Shown: positions 50,449 to 64,000 of the stretch, in pieces
Layout: each line of letters opens with the position of its first letter
How positions within the stretch are numbered: position 1 is the stretch's first letter
DNA from: Membranipora membranacea
Lineage: Eukaryota > Bryozoa > Gymnolaemata > Cheilostomatida > Membraniporidae
Assembly (NCBI GenBank): GCA_914767715.1
Contig: OU612070.1
Span: forward strand, 4,295,501-4,359,500
DNA length: 64,000 bases
Reading direction: 5' to 3'
Program-made: the position numbers and the translations under genes
The notes under the pieces: model-generated
What the model was told of the DNA's origin: nothing
What the model saw: only the letters and a program-made list of their open reading frames with translations
Database searches by the model: none

Positions 50449-50509
50449 AACTTTATTTTGGACAATACTCATTCGTTGAGAAGGCTTTACAAAAACTCGA
50501 CTGTGGTTT
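46813..50509. repeat. Tandem array unit 2 of 4 (3697 bp)
   Basis: Almost identical to unit 1. Noted differences: T at 47700 where the other units have C, and C at 50015 where units 1 and 3 have G. Confidence 0.93.
47600..48395 (-). pseudogene. Gustatory-receptor-like pseudogene, array unit 2
   Basis: Same disabled exon 1 as in unit 1, with the same 13-nt deletion and frameshifts. Confidence 0.87.
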
Positions 50510-53500
50510 TAAACTCTTTCATTATGAATTATGCTTTAAAAGTCAGCCTCCTCTTGAATAAACAGTATACTTGGAAGGCCACAGACTCAAGAACAAGAGC
50601 ATGTGATGATGAATCTGATATGATTGTGTGGAAGGATCACTCACTATATATCTAATCAATTGTGCAATAAGCTCTTTGTGACTTTTTTTTCTCTTTGCAT
50701 GTTTGTCCAGCAGGCAAGTCACACACAAACCGGATTTATGTGGTTCAGAATTAATTTCAACTGGCATCTATTAAATTATGATTATTACATCAAATATCAT
50801 TACAATCAACTGCCTCCATTCTATTATAATACTAGAAATAGAACATCAATTAGTATTTTCCTCATAGCAACTAAAGGGAGAGCAAGATCGTGTAATGTTA
50901 TGACATATCACAGCTGGCTCTCACTTCTGACACAGGAAATAATAATGATGATTGCTCTTGTGATAATTGCATCTCCAGTGGCAGGAGGATGGCATGTGAT
51001 ATTTGCTGGTACGTAGCAGTAACACATGGGAGTCCTTTGAGATCATGATTATGCAATTGTAAAGGCTTTTCTCATTCAAAATTTTCCATGTCCATGTGGC
51101 AATACACCGATGAGCTGATTGTTTGAAAAAAATGCAGTCTGATAATTGGGTGAATCACCAAAGGTTACTCCGAGCCCTCAAACTAAGCCGGTAGAAAGAG
51201 TGTTTGTTTCCATTTTGATTGCTTGAATATTTATTAATTTTTTTAATTTATTATTTAACGTTTTCTAAAACAACTATTGATAAAAAGTCAACATACCGAT
51301 GAACCACCTTATCACAGGGAATGATGACTAGGATACTGATTACAATTGAGTATATCAGCCATGTGATATAACTGGGAAGATACTCAAGCTTCAAGTCGGG
51401 TTAGTCGTCGTAATTTCAGAAACTCTCAAGAGAAACCACTGAGTTCTGCATACACAAACAATGTACGCTATTGGATATGTCCACATGAGATACAGAATAA
51501 TATTTGCCCCAATCTGATATGTGTTGAAGAGCATCAAGCTCATAATTTGTTATGTAGTGTTATCATTCAAGAGTGCAAAAAATGACACAGGCTCTGTAAT
51601 CTCTCTTGGAGTAGAAAGCAATCTGTCCCAAACCAAAATAAAGCCCAAAGGAAACCAAAAAAGTAGACACTATGAAACTTAGGGTGTTTGTTTTTTTGGT
51701 GCTGATCTTAGCACCAAGTGCTCTCAGTCCTTGCTCTGCTTCTCCAAAATCCCCATAATATTTTCTCAAGTCCCCACTTAGCGTTTGCAGCCACAAAATG
51801 AATGCACGGATTTAGAGTACTATGTGTCATCCAGGCACAAGCTGCAATTTTCATCAACAATATTTCTCTGATCTTGTCTTGTTCAGAGTCCCAGGTCAGT
51901 ACAAGCTTGGTGAGGAGGAAGAAAATCAGCACCATACAAGTGATGAAGTGACAAATAGTGAAAAATGTCTGAAGTTTTTGAGATTTAACCAGCTGTGCTC
52001 CTCTGCCAGAAATTATGCCGGCGACCAGCAGGGTGTACCTAATGTGGTAACGATAAGAAGATGTTTTCGATTAACTCACTCTCAATCCCCATTTTGATGA
52101 TCGACTGTGACAGCAACAAGGCAGCATCAAATAAATTAAGGGCAGCAGTAAAATATGAGTTACGCAACAAGTCTAGACTAAAAATCAACTATTTCAACCA
52201 CTTCTTCAACTCATACAATAATGATACTTCTTTTTTTCATTCAACTGCAATTATTAGTTATTTTCGAGTAGTCCCATTCTTTTACTGTGTATTTCTAACT
52301 CTCTAACACCAACCTGCCGGATATTAAGGTACTCTAACTCATTGCCGTGCATTTCAGTAAGCATGTTCAAAGTCAATGATGTTATGAGTATTGCATGTTA
52401 AAGACTTACTGAAAAACATAGTCTTGTAGCCAGTTCTGCAGTAGTTTTGCAATTTTTTATACTGAACAAATTCATTTCACTTCAGTCATCAGTGCAAAAA
52501 GTGTACGATATTGTTCCCCTTCCCCCTTTTTCCAACTATGAGGCTTTTATGACTTTTTGATGTAGAAAACAAGACCAATGAGCTACCACTTTGATATACT
52601 TTAAAAAACCTGTAAAGGCTCATTTCTAAACAAAGGCGATTAAATGATGTTATCCGTATGATAACGTAAATATATATTTATTTTTCTTCGGTGTGGAAAA
52701 AATCGATAATTGAAATTATTTGGAAGTGGAGGCTTATAATAGTGTGCTTGCACAGTACATTAATTTAACACACATGTGCTTTACATTTTTACAGTATAAA
52801 AACATTGAAATCTTTCATCCTGTTGGGTGATCTCAAAGGGGCAGAGGGATGCAGGCTTTTGACTTCAGTTCTTTAGTGTCATTTTATTTCAACTGTATTA
52901 CTTGAGAACCTCTCTCCCACAAAATTAGTTAACCTTCATATATACATTGAAGCAATCTCGCAAGGTGTTGGAATGTCAACACAGTTGGGCGGACAGTGTG
53001 TACTGGTTGGACATAAACAGATAGCAAAAGGTTTTTGATTGGCGGTCAGAAGAAATATTGGCTGATGGTAGTTGAATGACTGGTATTGAGGGACAGACAG
53101 TTTCGTATGTTGGATGGGCAGATGGAAAAATCTCTTCGATTGGCGAGCAGAACAAACTATACTAAATATGCTGAATTATCGAGTGACGATTCAAGATTGA
53201 CCCATATATTGATACCATGCAAGCACTTGCCAAAGTTCAAGTTCTTGATCATTTCTTTCTGTAAACAAGGTTTATTTGACTTGGGCTAAAATTATAATTT
53301 ACCTGCCTATGTTACATTTTTACAATTTATGTTCAGATTGCTTGCATTCAGATTCACTTTCCCCTACTGATCAGCCTTATCAGGCTTATCAACGGAATAT
53401 TGATCTAATGATAGGCCTACATAGACACCAATATAAACACATAATTAAATATATTTATTTGTATTTGTATTGGGGCGTGAGTGATAATGACTTACAGCTT

Positions 53501-54110
53501 AGTAAAGAAATAAAATCATCTGGTGATAATATCAGAGAAAAATCGTTAACTAATGACCTCGGAAAAATATAGAGTTGAACCATCTTGTCTGTTTTTGACT
53601 TGTGTAGTTATATGCGAACACTGTGTGAATACGTATTATGGTGAAAATTTTGAACGAGGAAAGCCTTCACAATTGCTCAAAGGACTCCCATGTATTACTG
53701 CTACGTACCAGGAAATATCGCGTGCCATCCTCCTGCCACTGGAGATGCAATTATACACAAGAGCAATCATCATTATTATTTCTTGTGTCAGAAGTGAGAG
53801 CCAGCTGTGATATGTCATAAAATTACACGATCTTGCTCTCCCTTTAGTTGCTATGAGGAAAATACTAATTGATGTTCTATTTCTAGTATTATAATTGAAT
53901 GGAGGCAGTTGATTGTAATGATATTTGATGTAATAATCATAATTTAATAGATGCCAGTTGAAATTAATTCTGAACCACATAAATCCGGTTTGTGTGTGAC
54001 TTGCCTGCTGGGCTGGTTTGTGTGATCATCAATTCATCATCAGTTCAGTCCCAGTTTTACTTCAGTGTCATTGTGTTCAACTTTCAACATTTTCAGCTCT
54101 GCTACAACAA

Positions 54111-54145
<35 letters not shown>

Positions 54146-54206
54146 AACTTTATTTTGGACAATACTCATTCGTTGAGAAGGCTTTACAAAAACTCGACTG
54201 TGGTTT
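50510..54206. repeat. Tandem array unit 3 of 4 (3697 bp)
   Basis: Almost identical to unit 1, including G at 53712. Confidence 0.93.
51297..52092 (-). pseudogene. Gustatory-receptor-like pseudogene, array unit 3
   Basis: Same disabled exon 1 as in unit 1, with the same 13-nt deletion and frameshifts. Confidence 0.87.
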
Positions 54207-57200
54207 TAAACTCTTTCATTATGAATTATGCTTTAAAAGTCAGCCTCCTCTTGAATAAACAGTATACTTGGAAGGCCACAGACTCAAGAACAAGAGCATG
54301 TGATGATGAATCTGATATGATTGTGTGGAAGGATCACTCACTATATATCTAATCAATTGTGCAATAAGCTCTTTGTGACTTTTTTTTCTCTTTGCATGTT
54401 TGTCCAGCAGGCAAGTCACACACAAACCGGATTTATGTGGTTCAGAATTAATTTCAACTGGCATCTATTAAATTATGATTATTACATCAAATATCATTAC
54501 AATCAACTGCCTCCATTCTATTATAATACTAGAAATAGAACATCAATTAGTATTTTCCTCATAGCAACTAAAGGGAGAGCAAGATCGTGTAATGTTATGA
54601 CATATCACAGCTGGCTCTCACTTCTGACACAGGAAATAATAATGATGATTGCTCTTGTGATAATTGCATCTCCAGTGGCAGGAGGATGGCATGTGATATT
54701 TGCTGGTACGTAGCAGTAACACATGGGAGTCCTTTGAGATCATGATTATGCAATTGTAAAGGCTTTTCTCATTCAAAATTTTCCATGTCCATGTGGCAAT
54801 ACACCGATGAGCTGATTGTTTGAAAAAAATGCAGTCTGATAATTGGGTGAATCACCAAAGGTTACTCCGAGCCCTCAAACTAAGCCGGTAGAAAGAGTGT
54901 TTGTTTCCATTTTGATTGCTTGAATATTTATTAATTTTTTTAATTTATTATTTAACGTTTTCTAAAACAACTATTGATAAAAAGTCAACATACCGATGAA
55001 CCACCTTATCACAGGGAATGATGACTAGGATACTGATTACAATTGAGTATATCAGCCATGTGATATAACTGGGAAGATACTCAAGCTTCAAGTCGGGTTA
55101 GTCGTCGTAATTTCAGAAACTCTCAAGAGAAACCACTGAGTTCTGCATACACAAACAATGTACGCTATTGGATATGTCCACATGAGATACAGAATAATAT
55201 TTGCCCCAATCTGATATGTGTTGAAGAGCATCAAGCTCATAATTTGTTATGTAGTGTTATCATTCAAGAGTGCAAAAAATGACACAGGCTCTGTAATCTC
55301 TCTTGGAGTAGAAAGCAATCTGTCCCAAACCAAAATAAAGCCCAAAGGAAACCAAAAAAGTAGACACTATGAAACTTAGGGTGTTTGTTTTTTTGGTGCT
55401 GATCTTAGCACCAAGTGCTCTCAGTCCTTGCTCTGCTTCTCCAAAATCCCCATAATATTTTCTCAAGTCCCCACTTAGCGTTTGCAGCCACAAAATGAAT
55501 GCACGGATTTAGAGTACTATGTGTCATCCAGGCACAAGCTGCAATTTTCATCAACAATATTTCTCTGATCTTGTCTTGTTCAGAGTCCCAGGTCAGTACA
55601 AGCTTGGTGAGGAGGAAGAAAATCAGCACCATACAAGTGATGAAGTGACAAATAGTGAAAAATGTCTGAAGTTTTTGAGATTTAACCAGCTGTGCTCCTC
55701 TGCCAGAAATTATGCCGGCGACCAGCAGGGTGTACCTAATGTGGTAACGATAAGAAGATGTTTTCGATTAACTCACTCTCAATCCCCATTTTGATGATCG
55801 ACTGTGACAGCAACAAGGCAGCATCAAATAAATTAAGGGCAGCAGTAAAATATGAGTTACGCAACAAGTCTAGACTAAAAATCAACTATTTCAACCACTT
55901 CTTCAACTCATACAATAATGATACTTCTTTTTTTCATTCAACTGCAATTATTAGTTATTTTCGAGTAGTCCCATTCTTTTACTGTGTATTTCTAACTCTC
56001 TAACACCAACCTGCCGGATATTAAGGTACTCTAACTCATTGCCGTGCATTTCAGTAAGCATGTTCAAAGTCAATGATGTTATGAGTATTGCATGTTAAAG
56101 ACTTACTGAAAAACATAGTCTTGTAGCCAGTTCTGCAGTAGTTTTGCAATTTTTTATACTGAACAAATTCATTTCACTTCAGTCATCAGTGCAAAAAGTG
56201 TACGATATTGTTCCCCTTCCCCCTTTTTCCAACTATGAGGCTTTTATGACTTTTTGATGTAGAAAACAAGACCAATGAGCTACCACTTTGATATACTTTA
56301 AAAAACCTGTAAAGGCTCATTTCTAAACAAAGGCGATTAAATGATGTTATCCGTATGATAACGTAAATATATATTTATTTTTCTTCGGTGTGGAAAAAAT
56401 CGATAATTGAAATTATTTGGAAGTGGAGGCTTATAATAGTGTGCTTGCACAGTACATTAATTTAACACACATGTGCTTTACATTTTTACAGTATAAAAAC
56501 ATTGAAATCTTTCATCCTGTTGGGTGATCTCAAAGGGGCAGAGGGATGCAGGCTTTTGACTTCAGTTCTTTAGTGTCATTTTATTTCAACTGTATTACTT
56601 GAGAACCTCTCTCCCACAAAATTAGTTAACCTTCATATATACATTGAAGCAATCTCGCAAGGTGTTGGAATGTCAACACAGTTGGGCGGACAGTGTGTAC
56701 TGGTTGGACATAAACAGATAGCAAAAGGTTTTTGATTGGCGGTCAGAAGAAATATTGGCTGATGGTAGTTGAATGACTGGTATTGAGGGACAGACAGTTT
56801 CGTATGTTGGATGGGCAGATGGAAAAATCTCTTCGATTGGCGAGCAGAACAAACTATACTAAATATGCTGAATTATCGAGTGACGATTCAAGATTGACCC
56901 ATATATTGATACCATGCAAGCACTTGCCAAAGTTCAAGTTCTTGATCATTTCTTTCTGTAAACAAGGTTTATTTGACTTGGGCTAAAATTATAATTTACC
57001 TGCCTATGTTACATTTTTACAATTTATGTTCAGATTGCTTGCATTCAGATTCACTTTCCCCTACTGATCAGCCTTATCAGGCTTATCAACGGAATATTGA
57101 TCTAATGATAGGCCTACATAGACACCAATATAAACACATAATTAAATATATTTATTTGTATTTGTATTGGGGCGTGAGTGATAATGACTTACAGCTTAGT

Positions 57201-57807
57201 AAAGAAATAAAATCATCTGGTGATAATATCAGAGAAAAATCGTTAACTAATGACCTCGGAAAAATATAGAGTTGAACCATCTTGTCTGTTTTTGACTTGT
57301 GTAGTTATATGCGAACACTGTGTGAATACGTATTATGGTGAAAATTTTGAACGAGGAAAGCCTTCACAATTGCTCAAAGGACTCCCATGTATTACTGCTA
57401 CGTACCAGCAAATATCGCGTGCCATCCTCCTGCCACTGGAGATGCAATTATACACAAGAGCAATCATCATTATTATTTCTTGTGTCAGAAGTGAGAGCCA
57501 GCTGTGATATGTCATAAAATTACACGATCTTGCTCTCCCTTTAGTTGCTATGAGGAAAATACTAATTGATGTTCTATTTCTAGTATTATAATTGAATGGA
57601 GGCAGTTGATTGTAATGATATTTGATGTAATAATCATAATTTAATAGATGCCAGTTGAAATTAATTCTGAACCACATAAATCCGGTTTGTGTGTGACTTG
57701 CCTGCTGGGCTGGTTTGTGTGATCATCAATTCATCATCAGTTCAGTCCCAGTTTTACTTCAGTGTCATTGTGTTCAACTTTCAACATTTTCAGCTCTGCT
57801 ACAACAA

Positions 57808-57844
<37 letters not shown>

Positions 57845-57896
57845 AACTTTATTTTGGACAATACTCATTCGTTGAGAAGGCTTTACAAAAACTCGA
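54207..57896. repeat. Tandem array unit 4 of 4, last unit
   Basis: Same as the others up to actcga at 57896, but instead of the filler and an inverted arm it continues into acaaaaatgcaaagag, the arrangement found at 21080 in the older copy. C at 57409 as in unit 2. The (TA)n tract is slightly longer than in units 1-3. Confidence 0.93.
54994..55789 (-). pseudogene. Gustatory-receptor-like pseudogene, array unit 4
   Basis: Same disabled exon 1 as in unit 1, with the same 13-nt deletion and frameshifts. Confidence 0.87.
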
Positions 57897-59281
57897 ACAA
57901 AAATGCAAAGAGAAAAAAGTCAAAAGAGCTTATCGCACAATTGATTAGATATATAGTGAGTGATCCTTCCACACAATCATATCAGATTCATCATCACATG
58001 CTCTTGTTCTTGAGTCTGTGGCCTTCCAAGGATACTGTTTAGTCAAGAGGAGGCTGACTTTTAAAGCATAATTCATAATGAAAGATTTTATTTGGGCAAT
58101 AATGTCAGGGACACATTAAAATTAGACGCTCTCTGTGAATTCAAAAACAAAGGAACATCAGTTATTTAACTCACAAATACTAATGGGGACAAAACTATTG
58201 AGAAATCTGTTCCTACGCGTCTTTGGCTTTCAATATAAATTATAAGATAAGTCTCATAGCAGCTATGCATGACATGGGAAGGATCAGCAATAAATTTCAT
58301 AGCAGTTTTATGTACAGTATTCTCCAAATAAAAATTGATATCCAAGTCATAATTTCAACATCACTAGGAATGTTTTAAATGTGGCTCTGATGATTGAATA
58401 TCTGCCAATTTAGCCTTATATCAAAGCTGTGTCCTTTTGTTAGCCTGGGTGAATGGCACTAGAATACTGAAAATATTCTTGCACCATGATACAGTGCAAA
58501 ATAACCGCACCTCATTGGGAGTTTTGTTCTGAATGCTTGTATCTTGACATTCATATTACACTGTATTATGATGTATTCTGTAATAACCCCCCTCCCCCGC
58601 TGGGGATCTGAGTATTAACACTTAGACTCATACGCGAAGCTAGGCAAATTAATTTTAGTCAGCCTCCCCCCATCTTGACGGATGATCTTAGCATGAGGTT
58701 TGGCTCCTATCTAATTGCGTGTAGTTAATTTGATGAAACCTCCTCCAAATCTGTTGGAGAGTATGTATAAGTAACCTTTTAGCGAGAGGTTTAGTTTTCA
58801 TTTTGCCACTTGTAATCAATTTGATGAAACCTCCTCCAAATCTTCAGAGACTTTAAAATTAACCTATCACAAGAAGGCCTGGTTCCTATAATGTTCTTCT
58901 AGTTATTTGGATAAAACCTCCAAATCTGTTGAAGAGTTACATTGAACTCTGCAGCAAGAGGTATGAGTTATCCTACTGCAATCAACAGGGAGACAAGTCC
59001 TGTTTGTTTACATGATAGACCAATCAGGAGGCTCAGAATTCCCTTTTTTCATTGGTCGGCAAACCCTACTGCCTCAGTGTTGAGTTTAGACTCTCCCACT
59101 TGAGAGATTTGAAACAAGATTTTGGGATATTTTTGTTCCAGAATATTTCATTGGTTGAGGACTTATGTTAATCGCTTCATGGTTGGCCAAGTCAACTATT
59201 GGCTTCTGCGCAGTTAGCGAAATGCCTCTTTGTGTCCGCCATCTTTTCCTTTCCTAGTAAGAAAGAAGTTAGCTGTGTAAA
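57897..59281. repeat. Downstream continuation of the segmental duplication
   Basis: Collinear with about 21087-22484. It includes the LINE 3' end fragment at 58080-58355 (minus strand), then non-coding DNA with repeated aaacctcctccaaatct motifs, then the DDX39B promoter. The stretch 57893-58355 is also the reverse complement of 42848-43310, so inverted copies flank the array. Confidence 0.85.
58985..59260 (+). promoter_or_regulatory. DDX39B promoter, CCAAT/YY1 type, TATA-less
   Basis: Contains gaccaatcagg (about 59018), cattggtcggc (about 59050), cattggttgagg (about 59150) and attggct (about 59198), which are CCAAT boxes in both orientations. Next come ctgcgcag, similar to an NRF1 half site, and gtccgccatcttttcctttcc (about 59235), matching the YY1 consensus with a pyrimidine-rich start. 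This combination is typical of housekeeping genes. Transcription probably starts within the pyrimidine tract. Confidence 0.65.
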
Positions 59282-59297
59282 TTTGTACTTTTGACAG
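59245..59297 (+). other. DDX39B: DDX39B 5' untranslated exon (putative)
   Basis: The short exon would run from the pyrimidine-rich start to the donor gacag/gtaatc at 59297/59298. It would be spliced to the acceptor gttttag at 59973, 24 nt before the ATG. The segmental duplication breaks inside this exon at about 59281. Confidence 0.5.
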
Positions 59298-59459
59298 GTA
59301 ATCATCTCACTTTTGTTACGTTGGGCATTGTATTAGGATCAATTTTAAACTTTAATGTCAACTAATTAGTCTAGGGTAGACTAAGGATTTGTAGAAATTG
59401 TTCTTTGATAGTCATAGCTATCATAGTGCTGGCTTTAACTTTAAGTTTATTATTCTTCT

Positions 59460-59830
59460 TTTTTATATATTTATTTATTTCATTTTTCTATCAATTGATG
59501 ATGATTGATTTGATTATTATTCCTCAATCCTTTGTTTGTTGTAAACTCACCCGTCTTAGATACTACTTACTCACTGACTCACTTTGAAAGCTTACTTCAT
59601 ATGATATCTGTAGTAAGCTATTATAATTATTTATCATTTTTATTCATTTATTTCATTTTTCAATTGATTGATAATTGATTTCATTATTCTTCTCATAATC
59701 CTCTAGCTAGTCTGTTCTGTAAACTTACAGCAGTCACAACAGACCAGTGTCACACGTCTGAGACACTACTCACTCACTCTCCACTGAATTACTTTGAAAG
59801 CTTATTACCTATGATATTCTTAGTCTAGTG
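59460..59830. repeat. Diverged tandem duplication in DDX39B intron 1
   Basis: Two roughly 180-bp copies (59460-59630 and 59637-59825). Each runs from tatttatttcatttttc and aattgat words through ctactcactcact-type sequence to actttgaaagctta and tatgatat. Non-coding. Confidence 0.6.
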
Positions 59831-59997
59831 CGCTAGATCAGACAAAATGATAAAGAGTTAGATAGATAGAACGCCGTCGCCTACCAATGTTCATTAGTAT
59901 TATTTACTTCTTGTTGATTATATTCATTATCTTATGAAGTTATATTAACTATTATATATATTTCATGTTTTAGTTGCATTACCACAAACATAATATA

Positions 59998-64000
<4,003 letters not shown>

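Noticed and set aside
43226-58042. Numerous plus-strand open frames repeated in all four array units (for example 130, 98, 95 and 91 codons).
   Set aside because: They are identical only because the units are identical. They overlap the antisense pseudogene or the palindrome arms, have no shared domain, and the older copy at 18-21 kb disrupts most of them.

Overview
This window is nuclear DNA of an invertebrate animal. It carries spliced housekeeping genes (an FtsJ-type tRNA methyltransferase and a DDX39B/UAP56 helicase), chemoreceptors of the gustatory-receptor (Gr/GRL) superfamily, and remnants of CR1/L2-like LINEs, a P-element-type transposase, and hAT- and Mutator-like miniature elements. 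The phylum cannot be fixed from the sequence alone; Gr/GRL receptors occur in arthropods, molluscs, annelids, echinoderms and others. The DNA is AT-rich and most of it is non-coding repeat.

Layout. 1-4.0 kb: minus-strand FTSJ1, first three coding exons, with a dead LINE in intron 2. 4.0-9.5 kb: foldback elements, GC-rich hairpins and a 560-bp Mutator-like miniature element. 9.8-16.6 kb: two intact, paralogous minus-strand gustatory-receptor-like genes with identical four-exon structure, followed at 18.3-19.2 kb by a decayed third copy. 18.2-22.5 kb: a segmental duplication containing that pseudogene, a LINE 3' end and a copy of the DDX39B promoter. 23.5-24.7 kb: LTR- or promoter-like DNA and a 60-bp minisatellite. 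25.7-28.2 kb: a six-exon P-element/THAP9-like transposase remnant. 30.5-31.1 kb: a hAT miniature element. 33.1-34.0 kb: a compact three-exon gene for a 56-residue secreted peptide with six cysteines. 39.0-40.0 kb: a second hAT miniature element packed with GACTT pentamers. 42.0-43.1 kb: a second dead LINE. 43.1-57.9 kb: four head-to-tail, almost identical 3697-bp units, each with a gustatory-receptor pseudogene and an inverted arm, so that every unit junction is a large interrupted palindrome. 57.9-59.3 kb: the rest of the segmental duplication, ending in the genuine DDX39B promoter. 59.2-64.0 kb: DDX39B on the plus strand, seven coding exons seen, running off the window.

The two housekeeping genes (tRNA 2'-O-methylation; splicing and mRNA export) are unrelated in function to the chemoreceptor cluster between them. 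The cluster shows birth and death of receptors: two live genes with a shared upstream block, one pseudogene, and that pseudogene amplified four more times in a recent palindromic tandem array.

All exon models were made by reading splice sites, phases and protein motifs by eye. No database search was run.
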